From the NCBI GenBank assembly GCA_013396915.1, contig VWZL01000166.1, forward strand, positions 744,001 to 808,000: a DNA stretch of 64,000 nucleotides, written 5' to 3'. Positions 49,085 to 61,844 of this stretch are shown here, piece by piece (positions within the stretch are counted from its first letter, which is position 1; every line of letters begins with the position of its first letter). The notes under the pieces are model-generated. The model worked only from the letters and a program-made list of their open reading frames with translations, was not told the origin of the DNA and did no database searches. The position numbers were made by a program, and so were the translations under genes. Source of the stretch: Stercorarius parasiticus. Taxonomy: Eukaryota > Chordata > Aves > Charadriiformes > Stercorariidae.

Positions 49085-52000
49085 AAGAAGCCATGACAAC
49101 ACTCAGGTGGCTGAAAAATGGCAAACAGCCCATAGTAATGGATTGTTTGGGCACAACCCAAGCAGTATTCTGTACCTCCCATGGCTTTCCTTCTCTTCTG
49201 ACTGGGCTTTTAACAGGTAATTTACATTTTGCTTATTCTTTTGTAACCACAACTGTAAAAACTGAAGGGAGAAAGGGAGGTAAAAGAGAACAGCTTACAC
49301 CCTCTTGCTGATAATGAAAAATAGAGATGCTGTACTACAGTGGTGTGAAATGGTCTCTTTCCACCTGAGTGGTGCATGACAATAAACCAAGCGTGATTAA
49401 GAAAGCTGCTAACAGGCACAGGCTGCTTCATATTCCTGCACAGTCTACACAAGAAAATGTTTTCCCAATTCATCTCTTTTTAAATATAATAAAGCAAAAG
49501 ACAGAGGGGAAAATATTTGTCACACTGGGATGAATGTCTTTCCTTGAACACCACAAAAACCCTCTACCAAAGTTTGCTGGCCAAATGTCAGGCAGGAGTT
49601 GATTTCTTCATTGTGATTCAAGCTCACTGAAAATATTATTTTAGGCAGCGATAAATATATCTCATGCTACTACAGAGAAACCACCTGTGCAGCCAAATTT
49701 TGATCAGAGGTGTGTCTTGTCACAGGACGGCAATACATGAAGGGCTACTGAACAATAAGAGCTTATACTCCTATGCTAGGACATGCAGCTACAAAGCAGA
49801 TGAAAGACTACCTAGGGAGCGCCTAACAAACTCTTGCTTATGGCTATGAATAACAATGAGAGCTGGGTTGAAGGGTTGAGGTTTGGTTTTTTTTTTTTTC
49901 ATTTTGTGGATTTTTACACTTAAACCACACCATTTTATTTATTTATTTTGTGCATATGACTAAATCCCAGCTGAGGGTAATCACTGTAAGCTTTATGCCC
50001 CCTGCTTGTTTTCTGAATACACTAAGGACAAGTGGAGCAGTGAGACTAGATATCTATTGCTTTGTCACTGGTGCAAAGAGGATGTGAAATAGGTCTTTAC
50101 CAGGCTGGTATCCTTCAGGTACAGATGATGATTCATAATGCCAGGTATTGAATATTGAGACACTGAATGTCACTGTTTAGCCAGCCTCCCTCAGCTGGGA
50201 TCATATCCTGTAACATTTGTACACAGTAGATCAACTCATTATTTATAAATAACTTTGATGGGTTTTCTCTGGAGCACATTAAGGGCCAAAATTTGTCTAC
50301 ACTCTATATGAACGAGAGAGGAACAGGAAGCCTATTCACAGTTTATAAAAGAAGTGGGCTTAATTTCAGTTTTTGTTCTTCATGGATGTCTGTACTGTCA
50401 CCATTTCTCTGGAGAATATTCAGGCCAGGGAGCATATGCTGGAAGGAATATGCGGTCCACCAACAAAGAAATGCTCTAAATTTGGAGTGCTGGAGTACTA
50501 AATTTACACTAACTGGAGTGCTGGAAGTATTCTGCCTGCTTGGACTCTTCAAAGCTTCAGCTGGCTTTCCAGGGCCTTCTAACACACCACGGTAAACTGG
50601 CAGTCTTTTGAGGGGGAGGGAGTCACAGATCATTCCAGCACATTGTTTCAGCATTTTTTTTCACCTAGTGAAAAGCTGCTATTCTCTGCAGAGAGTTAGA
50701 GTCATTTTTTTTGCCACAAAGGCCTTCCCTTCTTCCCACAGAAAAATGGTTGTTTCCTGCTCATAGTAAAACTTGCTTTCACATGAATGAGACACTGGAG
50801 AACTTTAGAGGAAAGATTATGAAATGTCTTGCTTTTCACAGAATCAGAACAGACATGTATGAGTTTTGAAGGTGGAAAGAAAACAAGATTTTCTTGACAG
50901 TGATATGTTCTTATGAAGATCTAGACTTGAGTCAAACATAAAGTTTTGTCTTGGTGGATAATAAAGATGCTTAAATACAATGAAATTTTCATGGAAATCT
51001 TTTCCTGAACTTTAATTGTTATTAGGAAGTACCACAACAGAAGAAAATATCAGTTGCTAACTAGATTAGCAACAACAATTCTGTCCACAAATGAAAAAGG
51101 CAAATTGCCTTTTCTTGAGGTAGTTGGCCTGCTTGGTTAACATATTGAAAACAAGGTGATTTATGTCACAAGGAGCATGGAAGGGGATGAAGTGGCTGTC
51201 GTTGCATCCACCTGCCATTAGCTCCCCAGCCTTTCTTACCAAGTACTTGAGGCTGAGTCAGCTACATACGACCTTCAGAGCAAGGTTTGAATTCATGCCT
51301 TAAATCTGCACTGGGTTTTCCTATTCCCTCGCACTCTTTCACATTCACTTTGATAAAACAATAGAAGATATACACTTGTTAGATATGTGGTTTCACTCTT
51401 TCAGGTGCCATTCTTAAAACACTGTTGTTTTCAGACTATAGACAAGATATTTACCAATCCCTTTACTTGAATCACCTCATCTGTCTCCCTGTTGTTATCT
51501 TTCTAAAAGATCTTTAGAAAGAATTCTTTTTTTAAAATTCCCCTTTCTTTTCCAGACAGCAAGATGAAATACTGATGTTTAACAAATGCGTTAAACTGAT
51601 TTATTACATTGTCCCCTGTATGGAAAATTTGATAAGTAAATGAACAGAAATGTCAGCTTCCATGTTTTGCGTGCTAGGCAATGGAATAGGATCAGTGATG
51701 GGAAGTCTACAAAAAGGCAAGTGAAGAGAGGAGGAAAACGGAAGTCCTTTGCAATAAATGGTCAGAGAAGAATAGTTAAGACCTTACCAGGGATACTTTT
51801 ATGAAGATCAGGGCTTTAGCATCACTAGAATACATGCTTCCCAGAAATACTGTGCTTCTATGCTTTTTTGCAGGTCTACAGGAAAAGAACAGAGAACAAA
51901 AGAGAACAAAATAGAAATTAACAACTAGTACTATGGTTCTCCCCCATGCTACGATGCACACTTTTATACCTTTAATCTGTGGATTTCAAAGACATCATTA

Positions 52001-52204
52001 AATCTGATTTGATTAACCTAAAGAAATCCAGGAGTTAATTTACAGCTACTTGCCAATTTACAAGCCATTGAAGTGCAATGAAGCTGAGCATTCTTCTTTC
52101 AGCACTTTCATAATTAAGCATTTGACTAATTTAAATATTAAAACTGTTTTCTCATAATTGCCTAATCTCAGTCAAATATAAGAGAGACAGATTCATGTCT
52201 GCTT
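49085..52204. other. Unique sequence, no gene seen
   Basis: A T-run lies at 49887-49899. Open frames near 50293-50654 overlap on both strands and carry no domain. Confidence 0.5.
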
Positions 52205-52265
52205 AAAGGATCTGAGATCTGTTTTAGCACTAAAGCCCACTGAAATCAGTGGAAAGATTCTGGTG
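52205..52265. repeat. Ancient amniote repeat fragment
   Basis: AAAGCCCACTGAAATCAGTGGAAAGATTC matches the old amniote phrase 'aaagcccattgaagtcaatggaaagactc', including its CCACTGAAATCAGTGG palindrome (one base from perfect). Confidence 0.5.
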
Positions 52266-52593
52266 CTTCTATCACATGCTTCTGCCAGCAAGGTCAGCAT
52301 CTGCAGGGGCTTTCTGAGAAATGAGTGGCACCAAATTTGCACTATTTAAGAGCAGACTTTCATTACAGACACTGAAGGAAACCAACAAAATAGTTTGGTT
52401 TTTTCTTGTTACTAACAGTATCCAAAATGATTTTAAAACAGAAAGAGAGCTGTTAAAATATAGCTATATCATTGATAATTATTTGTGTCTAATTTTGTTC
52501 AGATGGGACATCGAAAATGGAAGAATAATTTTAATTTTCTGTTTCTATTTCTATTCCATTTCATTTTCAGGATAAGATTCACAAACCGAATTC

Positions 52594-52773
52594 AAACATT
52601 GGCATGGGTTTGCCAGAGAGGTTGTGGCATTATCTCCATCCATGGAGGTAGTCAAAACCCAACTAGATAAAGTCCTAAGCAGCCTGCTCTTGTTGGCCCT
52701 CCTTTGAGCAAGGGGGGAATTGGACTAGATAATCTCCAGAGATCACTTCCAACTTCAACTAATCTAAGACTCT
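52594..52773 (+). repeat. CR1 LINE 3' end fragment
   Basis: TTGGCATGGGTTTGCCAGAGAGGTTGTGGCATTATCTCCATCCATGGAGGTAGTCAAAACCCAACTAGATAAAGTCC (52599-52675), then AGCAAGGGGGGAATTGGACTAGATAATCTCCAGAGATCACTTCC, are CR1 3' phrases in the right order. The tail octamer has decayed (AATCTAAGACTC). Confidence 0.92.
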
Positions 52774-55599
52774 TTGGAAATATTTAAATCTGAATTACAA
52801 AAATTTTTCACAATATGGCAAATGCACACTTGGAAAGTTAAGTACATTATTTTTATAAACCTTAAATTCTGAGCCTACTGATTTCTTCTATATCTGTTAG
52901 GAATAAATTTTATTCATATTCCTTGGCATATTTTTAGTTGCATCTTACAATTCTAATAGTTTTACTCATTCACTCTTAAATTCTCTTGCACCAATGCACC
53001 ACAAGAAGTATGCGCTTTTGAAAAATGCAGTCAATTTCCATTGCTTTCATACATTTCTTACACTTATCCCCGGTCATGCCCTGTCTCCTTTTTGGAAGGG
53101 CTAAGGGTGGTGCACACATATCCTCCAATCCACGCTCAGAGGACCATGCAAACAAATAATTTCCCAAAGAAATGGTGAAGTGCGGAGGTTTTTTTCTCTG
53201 TGGCATGAAACTAAGTCCTCTTCTACTTCCTTTCTGTCTCCAAATCTAAAGCACAGGGGTAGTATTCAATTTTCCCGTACAATAGGATCAGAGTTCCTTT
53301 GCACGTCTTCTATGGATGCACAGCCCTGTCCTTGGACTGGCCCATGGGTAAATAGCACACCTGACCTTATCCACGGCTGTCAACACAGAACTATGCATCA
53401 CTTAAGATCCACTTCAATTATGAAAACAATCTTTTGTCAGAACATGGTTGATGCGTAATCTGTGTTCTGGATCTCTGCACAAGGTTTAACTCATTCAGAA
53501 GTCTGGAGTACTTCAGTTTGCCTCTTATCTCCTCTTAGCATGTCCAAACGAGAGTTTTACTGTCTCTCAGTTAGCCATCATGCCGACGAAGCAAGGACTG
53601 CCCATACACCAGCATTTTTTTTTCCAGCAAACATGCAATTGCTAATAAGCAGTGCAGGTAAATAATATGACATGTAAAGGAAGATTACAGAACATTACAG
53701 AATGCACTGTATTATTACCTATCTGGAAGATTTATTTGACCAATATATCAACCCTTAGGGGATTGGAAGCACTGTCACGTGCTTACAACAACAACAAAAC
53801 CCCAAACCGTCTAATATAATGTATGTATGTACCTCATAAGTGTTGGGGATGTGTCATTTTAGCGAAGTGGAGGAAAAATCAAAGTCAGTAAGGGGGAACT
53901 TAAACTCATTATTTGAACTGATAAATGTCATTTTTTCAGGCAGATTATGGGACTTCCCTGTGCTAGGGAGACAGGTCATACCATAAAATCAATACACATG
54001 AATTTGATGTAAGTTTGGAACAAAAGTTCAAGTTCTTTTAAAGATGTTCATATACCTACCTTTCATTATAAGTTTATGTACTACAGATCATGCCAGCGAA
54101 ATACGTCTGTTGATAGCAATAGAAGAAAACAACGTAAGGCTAGTAGGTACTGGTTGTGTCCTGATTCTTTGTCTCATGCTTTGAGGCATTTAAGTTTGCT
54201 CATTTTCAGGATGTTCAGCAAAGCCGATTTTCTTGTGACGAAGTGTCCGAGTAGCGGTGCTTGGAGAGAGTCTGTGTGGCAAATTCAATTACATAATCTT
54301 GTCAGTAGGCAATTTTTTTTACTTGCCTAAAGTAAAATCTAATATGGATAAAAAAAATTCAAGAACCTTGATTTCTATTTTGCATGGCATTTTAGAAAAG
54401 TAGACATTAGTAGGCCTAATCAGATTTTGACTGGTATATACCTTTTTTGAAAATTAAACCTTCACTATTTGGTCACTTAAATACTTGAGAAAATTGTACC
54501 CAAAACATATATATCAAAATGACTGTCAAGAATGCCCAGGCATTAGGTATAATTCATGTAGTATTCAGTTGCTGTGTTTTTTTACAAATTGTGATAAACT
54601 GAAAATCTGGAACAACATCACTTTGTAACTGTCTTTCAAAGTAAGACAGTCTTTTGGTCCATCACAAGCATATGGCTTTGGGAAAATTTGATGGAAATAT
54701 ATTACTAATCACTGATGTTATTTATTTTATAATAGAAGGCATATGTAATTGCAAATGTAATTTCAAAAAGGCTGTCGTAAACATTTCTTCCTGAAAAAAT
54801 TAAATAACCCTTGAAACAATACAACAAGATGCACATGAGATTTTTTATTTCTTGCTGCTCTAGGGAACTAATTTAAATACACAATATGGACTTTAAGGGG
54901 CTTGTTTAGTTGTTTTGGGATTCTTTTTTTCCCTTTGGACCAGATCCTAGTTTCAGAAACAGTTGCTATTGTTGTAAGCACAGGAATGACAAACTCACAA
55001 TTCCACCAGAGACGCAGGCAGGTTATTAACAGCTGGGGAGTAAATTCCAAGTCAAACAGTACCATAATGTTTCTGTTTCTCAAATGCTATTTTCATGCGT
55101 ATTAGCAAAATAATTACACTTTACTTTCATAAAGAAGCATAATTATAACAGGAATTATGACATTTCAAGGAAACTAGAGTCACCGAAGCTAAACTTAAGT
55201 TGTGTGCTATCTACTTTTCACTGGAAAAAGCTTGACAAAAAGTTTACCAAAAATTGTACGCTATAAAAAAATAAAATCAGCATGAAGAAATAATAAAGTT
55301 ATGGAGGGCTAGTCTCATTCCTTCTCCCTTTCTATTATCTGTGTTCCCAATGGTGGCAGCTGCACGAAAGGAAGCTATGTGAGAGAAAAGTAGTCCTGTA
55401 GAGGGTTCACAAATGCTCCAGGAGAAAAAAGTTCAATTTCCCTCTTTTGTTACTAATTCTTGTAAAATATGGACCTACTCATGCAGGATCCAATGTAATA
55501 CAGCTGCAGCTGACACTGACATTAGATCCATGGATTTGAGCTTGACATGAGCTTGAGTTCATGGCTATAAAGGTCTCTCTATCTGACACTATACTCCTT
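52774..55599. other. Unique AT-rich sequence
   Basis: No gene or repeat recognised. Confidence 0.5.
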
Positions 55600-55690
55600 T
55601 GAAGACCTGGGCCTGAACCACTCTGAGTGAGATTTACAAAGGAGTTTGAGCACCTACATATTACGAATCCAATGAGAGGCACCTACGTGG
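55600..55690. repeat. Ancient amniote repeat fragment
   Basis: GAGTGAGATTTACAAAGGAGTTTGAGCACCTAC...TCCAATGAGAGGCACCTACG resembles 'gagatttacaaaggagtt.aggcacctaactcccattga...aggcaccta' repeats of old amniote origin. Confidence 0.45.
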
Positions 55691-58149
55691 GACATGAACT
55701 CGTGGTGCCTGTGTGCAAGACAGAAACATAATACTTCTGTGAAATATCTGCAATATGAGCCACCCAATTAGCTCATGTTTTTTCTCAAGCTATTACAGGG
55801 ACAAATGGAGAAGAAATTCCATTAGTGAGACCTCAGTGGTCCCTGTGTGATTTTAGTTGGTCTGTATGTTCAAGAGTTATGTAGCCCTTACAGGTGCCAC
55901 ACTACAGCCTGCAGTGGATATGTAAACTACACAACACCAGTGGAGTTCCATGAAAAGGCACTAATCCTGCTATGAAGATGCCAGTGTGGGTTCACATTCT
56001 GATGTTGGCTGAAGGGGGAAAACATGCTTAAAACAAAGAAACAAATACAGTTTTTTCCCTGAAATACCTTGGTTGGTCTGAATTTTTAACCAATGTATTG
56101 TCAACAATACTTTTCTTGTGGTGCTGATTCACTGCTGTTCTGAACAGAAATGCGGAAGTCAAGGACCAGTGTTTATTCTTATCATTGCCTGTTACACTAC
56201 AAGTCGTGCTAATGACGGGGAGAACACTAAAATAACCTAATTTCTGGGATGTTGTTTTAATGCAACAATGTGGAAATGTGGAAATTTCAACAGTGGAAAT
56301 TTCAGCAACCATCCTATACTGGCTTTATACCTAGTGCTATCACTGGTAGTGCATCCTCCATTCTCTTCCTACTTGAAGAAAAAGACCAGAAAAAAATAAG
56401 GCCCTTCCAATTAAAGTCACAATTTTATATCCCACTTGCTGTATGTCATCCAAAGAGCTGCTGGGTAGGTTAAGAAGATCCTCAGATAATCTCAAACATC
56501 ACTGGTTTAAATTGCCTTAAATTATCCTAGGCTTTATCTTTTCCTACATTACCGTGAATGATGGTGTGTGTCAAGTGCATTCAGACTTGTAGTTTTTTGC
56601 CAGTCTCCTCTGGTGAGGTGTGAGGCTGTCAAACACAGCTAGAATAGCGTGCTCTTCCTGTATTGTTGTTGATTTAAACTTCACCAAGCTATTTTACTTT
56701 TCAGAAAATTACCTGCTGTTAAAATTTGAAACCAAAATGTCTTTGTTGAAATGGTGTCAGTTTATCTTCATAATGCCAAGTTCTAAAACACTAGGAATTT
56801 TGGGATCATCAGAGGCTGAGGTAGACCTGACCTTGCTGTCTTGAAAATGGTTAGAATTTACCACAATAAAAATGAGGTGGAGGGAATCGGTTTCAATAAC
56901 ACATTGTCCCTACTACGTGTAAGGGTTATAAAAAATCCCTCATAAAGTCCCCACTCCTGCAAAAAGGTGTTCACGCAAGCAGACTTTAAGTTGGCCTTCT
57001 AGTTAAGCATGGGTATCATGCTCATAGGGGGAGGACAGTTGTCTCTGCATATGTGGTTGTGGGAGGACATAGATGGACTTTGCGAAGAACTTGAGATAAC
57101 TTTCTTCCCTGCAGGTGAGGCCATGTGCTTAAGTCTTATGGTACCTGTCACATGGGGGCACACCATGCCTCTCTTTTCAATATGCAAGGTTCTCCTGTTG
57201 ACACGCACTAGTCTCAGTCACCAAAATCCTGTGTTCAGGATAACTTGTTCAGGATATCTTCAGGGTAACTAGCTACTAGTATGTCTTCCTGTGAGTTGGA
57301 CCCGTTCACTTCTATCACAAACAAAATGGCATAGTTGAAATGCCTCTGTGGCACAAAGAAAATGAAGGCAGTAGTGCTTCTGAAAAGAAAACCGTAGAAA
57401 GATTTTAATGAGAAAATCTGGACTGGTGGGTAAGGCTATTAATTTTTTCAGGGAGAGGAGAGATGAGGAGAGTAGGTATTGCTGTTGTTTTTTAACAAAT
57501 CCTACCTTATCATCAGAGTGTCAGAGCTTGAGTTCTGTGTCCGCAGCATCTCTTAAAGCAGCATGAGAACTCAAATTTCTCACAGCACCTTAAATCTGGT
57601 GGAGACTTTATAGGAGCAACTTTTCCTGAGCAGCTGCTGAGACGAGCACCTTACACTCATATTTTGGGAGTACAGGCTTAAACAGCCTGGCTTTTCTATA
57701 GTTCCCTGAAGCAGTATAAAGTAGGTACGGTGCTTGCTTTCTGTGCATGATGATCCAGGATAAGCACTCATTCTGCTGTGCACCTCCTGTTTTCTGTTGC
57801 TTATTCCTGAGGAACATCATATGTGGTGCCTCCCATTTTCAGGGAGTTTACTTGCCTTTCTTTCTCGATGCTACCTTCCTAAAGATGTGTTCTGCTGAAC
57901 TGCTGCCTCACAAGTCTGTGAAATGCATCATTGCCTCATAACCTGAAAAAGCCTTTTTTCCACCAAAAAAGTGAATCAACAGGGTCAATTCAAATTCTAC
58001 CATATCGTTTAACCAACTTAAAGACTAGAAGTCATAATGAACAAAAAAACAAATTTTGAAAAAAAAAAATCTTTGAATACCCTTTCTGTTCATTCTCTCA
58101 AGTGGGTACAAGGTACTGAATACTCTTCTCTGCAAATAGATGTTTAGCT
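55691..58149. other. Unique sequence, no gene seen
   Basis: It contains three copies of GTGGAAAT close together (56270, 56278, 56293) and a triple TTCAGGATA-like repeat (57234-57267). No gene recognised. Confidence 0.5.
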
Positions 58150-58245
58150 TTGAGCACTTGAACAGTCTCATTGAGTTAACTGGGGTTACTCAGCCACTTA
58201 AAGTTGAGCACTTAAGTTTAAGAAAGTGTTTTCCTGATACATTGC
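58150..58245. repeat. Ancient amniote repeat fragment
   Basis: CTCATTGAGTTAACTGGGGTTACTCAGCCACTTAAAGTTGAGCACTTAAGTTTAAGAAAGTGTTTTCCTGATAC follows 'cccattgacttcaatgggactactcacgtgcttaaagttaagcacgtgcttaagtgctttcctggatc', an old repeat that I recall as very common in turtles and crocodilians. Confidence 0.6.
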
Positions 58246-59531
58246 TAATACAACGGCAGGATTCACAACCGCTTGCAACCACAACAGGTCAAAACACTTT
58301 ACTGTTTTTTTATTATATTTTTTTTCTTGTCCATTTTTCATGAGGAAGAGAAATGCAGAAATTTCAAAGCTAAAATATTTTAAAATCTTTCGATGGTAAA
58401 AAGCTTTTATAATACTTTACGGTAACTGAACATTGGTTGCTTCATGCTTCTGTCTTCTGTACTGCTTAGAATATTTCTCCATCAGGAAATTTTGATGGAG
58501 AGGAAAAGCAATGCATGATAAGAGAGAGTGCTCCTTCAGATACTTGGCCTGTGGATGGTGATGGAGCTATAAGTTAGATAAGTAGTACCTACTGCACACC
58601 ACTATCACAGCCTTTCCAAATGAAAATATTTTACCTTTGGAACATACAGCCATAAGCTCCCAAGAGCTTTGTGAGGAAACAGGTTTGTTTTGTGAAGAGG
58701 AAGAGTGTGCTGATTCGCCATAGTTACAAAATGCATATACAAGACACGTACAACATGAGACGCAGTAATAGATTTTTATCTTGGCCTTTGGCACTGGGTT
58801 AAAGGACCTCGTTTAAAAGTATTCCGTCATCATTGCGGCAAAAACTGTCAGAGCTGTCATCACTTTCAAAATGCTTACACTAAAGCATCATTTTAGGACA
58901 GGTTTGTTTGGGCAGGCATAAATAAACTGAGGCAGTCCCCTAAAATCCTTTATTTAACTGATTGTGACTAGCTATGGCTGCAGCCATCCATCGTATATGT
59001 TATTGGGTTTATGTTATTGCTGCAGCTTGAATATGTACTTGGAGAGGAAGAAAAAGTTTTTGCCTTCTCAGATGCTTCATAGGCCAGTGACCTTTATAAA
59101 TGACAGCAAATCTCTGGTGAATGAAGGATGAGGGGAAAGAGGAAAACATTAAGATATTTTGTCCTACTTTTTTGTGGCATGTTGAAAACAATCACAGTGC
59201 CTATTTGTCATGTTCCAGCTTTGTCTCCCTTTTGCAGTAGTGCCTGACAGGCTGAATGAAGAAAGTGTAAGTGAAGATGAATTGGCAAAGGTATCACTTC
59301 TGGTCTGTCTAATTCTGAAGCAGATGAAAAATATATATAATATCAGGATGTTAAAGTGAAGGAAATATTAAGATCAAGGGACTGCAGGGATAAAACAGAA
59401 ACCCTTAGGACAATTTAGGGAACAAATGAATAATCCAAATGTGTTTCTCATAATTTTAAATACTCAGTTACTTCACAGTATTTGTAACATTAAAATAAGT
59501 AGACTGTTTACGATGGAAAGAAGCGAGCAAG
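58246..59531. other. Unique AT-rich sequence
   Basis: No gene or repeat recognised. T-runs occur near 58303-58325. Confidence 0.5.
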
Positions 59532-60110
59532 GTGAACAAACACAAAAATAATAATTCTGAGAACAGAAGAAAATATGAGGAAAATTTCCCTAATACTGAT
59601 AGTCATTCACACTGCCGAACTGTTCCCTGGGGGAGGACATGGTTCTGTTTTGACTCATTTAAAATAAGACGGGGAAAAAACTCAGGAGCAGACCACACAG
59701 AAAAATCCTGCCTCAGCAGTGGGATTGATGGGATGAATTACACCTCTTTCCCATGCAGGAGCTGTATAACTGAAAGGCTGAAAATTGCCTGGTGGTGCTG
59801 GGAAGTGTGGCAAGGTCCATGGGATGCTGTCCTGGGCCAGCCCACATACTACCAGGATGTCAGCATCCAGCTAGCTGCCAGTGCCCTGGGGAAGCACCCT
59901 GGTGAGCCTTGCTCACCAGCTTCCCTCTTCTCATCACTGTTTAAAGCAAAATTTCGAAATCTCCTGATGGTGCTTAGCAGGAATCGGGGACTTGGGCTCA
60001 TATCCTGGAAATATTCTCTCGTTCAAAGAGGGGAAAAAGATTTTCAGACCTTGGTCCTGTGCAAGAAAACTGTTGAATGTGTTACGGTTGTCACAATGTA
60101 CAATCACTGA
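59532..60110 (+). other. Unassigned 192-codon open frame
   Basis: This is the longest uninterrupted frame in the window that does not cross the gap. It starts at an ATG inside an A-rich stretch; the predicted product begins with a polar, lysine/asparagine-rich part (about residues 1-50), followed by a mixed part with a tryptophan-rich patch (WWCWEVWQGPW, near residue 87). I see no signal peptide, membrane segment, known domain or repeat. The middle (59700-59920) is GC-richer than its surroundings, which lowers stop frequency and may explain the frame by itself. A GTGAGC donor-like site lies near 59901. A minus-strand frame overlaps the end. It could be part of a non-coding RNA, a lineage-specific gene or, most likely, chance. 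Confidence 0.12.
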
Positions 60111-60189
60111 GCTACTCATCCTGCTTCCTTTGTGCAGTCCAGTGGCAAGAGAGATATTCAGCCACACTTGTGCATGCACACAAAAGCTT

Positions 60190-60204
60190 GCTCTCTCTCT
60201 CTCT
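60190..60204 (+). repeat. Short CT microsatellite
   Basis: CTCTCTCTCTCTCT run of about seven units. Confidence 0.9.
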
Positions 60205-60339
60205 GTAGATTCAGGCTGGAGACATATCATTCCATAAAGAATAATACAATCAGATTGAAACTCTCAAGGCAATATACTGTAGGCAGATTGTGAGCAAGCC
60301 AAGATAAGAAGTTCATAAAGATGCTCCATACCCCGAAAA

Positions 60340-60550
60340 ACCTTCTTTATGGAAAAGAGCGTCATTATCTTCCCTTGGGTGCTGATGAAAATTTCACTAG
60401 TGGCTTCAGTCTAAAAATGATTGATCCTAAGTTAAGAAATCAAATATAGGGAATTAAAATTCGATTTTATTCAAAGCTTTTCCATACTAGCCTTTTCCCA
60501 TTCAGTTCAGTCGAACTATTCTTGATTAACAACACTTGCAAACTAGATCT
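60340..60550 (+). repeat. Direct duplication, copy 1
   Basis: It aligns collinearly with 61370-61580. The segment 60377-60406 matches 61407-61436 at 25 of 30 positions (offset 1030), and TATTCTTGATTAA at 60517-60529 is identical to 61549-61561 (offset 1032). Phrases in between (CTAAGTTAA, ATTAAAATT, TTTATT, AGCTTT) keep the order. Not a family I recognise. It could be an old tandem duplication or two insertions of one repeat. Confidence 0.7.
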
Positions 60551-61369
60551 AGACCTCTATCTTTTGTTTCTGAAAAGATTAATATCATATCTGAAAATAA
60601 ATCTAGGGCATTACAGCTACTTGAAATTAAATTTTTCAGTAATAATTCTTGCTCCAAAATGGTCCTTTACAGAAAAAAAAAAAAGGTTTGTAAAAAAAAT
60701 ATAATGGTATTGTTGTTGTTTCTTTATTTTTAGTATTTGTGTTCAAGGTTTTTCTAATGTTTGTTGAAAATATTATGGGCTTTTATTTTTTTCTTTACTA
60801 ACCTGATTTTAGCAAACAGAAACATCTGGATATCCACAGGGATATTTCCAGTACAGTATTTTGGAAGAAAAAAATGCAGATGCTTGTATTTTGTACACAA
60901 ATCTGCCAAAACCCAAAAATGGATCTGTTTTAGATAGCTTCAAATGTAAATTACATCAGTAGTTTAAAATGTGCCATGAAACCTCATTTTTGCTTTCAGC
61001 CACCTGTATAGACTAATTGATCTTACCTCATTTCTGTCTTTTTTAAGAACTGAATTTCTTCCACAGTCACAGTTATTTTGAACTTGCTGCCTGTTCATGA
61101 GGAGCAGTCACAAAGAGAATTTAGAAAACAGAGGAATGACAATGTCTTATTCAAATTACACTCCCACAAAATTGATCTGAGGCAGGGAGTGTGGGAGGCA
61201 CAGAGAGGAATTGTCTTTGGGATGTAGATTGATAGACGCCACATGGCCTGATACTACAGGGCAATGTCTGTGACAGTCTCTTCGTACACACATACCTTAA
61301 TGCACTCTCTGCAATGATTTCTTCAGGCCCTATAATGTCAGCGTACGATGGTACTCAATACTCTGAAGC
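60551..61369. other. Unique AT-rich spacer between duplicated segments
   Basis: A-runs near 60671-60682 and 60691-60698. No gene recognised. Confidence 0.5.
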
Positions 61370-61580
61370 ACATGTTTTATTGAAAGGAGTCTGATTATGT
61401 TCTCATGGATGCTGATTAAAGTTTTGCTAGTGGCTTAACTAAAAAAAACCCCAAAACCTAAGTTAACGAATCATACAAAAACATTAAAATTTTGACTTTA
61501 TTTCTAATAGCTTTATATATACTGGCATGTCGCAAGAGTTCAAGGAGGTATTCTTGATTAATGCCACAAGCAAATTATCA
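61370..61580 (+). repeat. Direct duplication, copy 2
   Basis: Partner of 60340-60550 in the same orientation. Similarity may begin earlier (TGTAGAT at 61223 against 60204, offset 1019) but is too diverged there to be sure. Confidence 0.7.
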
Positions 61581-61844
61581 TGGATGGTAAGCAGAGTATG
61601 AAATTCAGCCCTCTGATAGCTTCCCTAGTGGGAAAAGAATTTCAATAATCTACTATAGTTATGCTTATTAGGCATATCATCTGTTACAAATGTAATAGAA
61701 AGTCCCTACTGCACTCATCTTACTTGATTTCAGGAACCACCAAGACACTGGACGAAAGACGGCAACTGAGCTTCATTTTTCACACCTCTCCTCCACAGAC
61801 ACCAATAGCTCATCCATCCTGAGATGACATCCTAGCCTGTGCGG

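Noticed and set aside
57234..57267. Triple TTCAGGATA-like repeat
   Set aside because: Too short and imperfect to separate from ordinary slippage.
60190..60204. CT run next to an AG as a polypyrimidine tract and splice acceptor for an exon
   Set aside because: No conserved-looking frame or donor follows within a plausible exon length.
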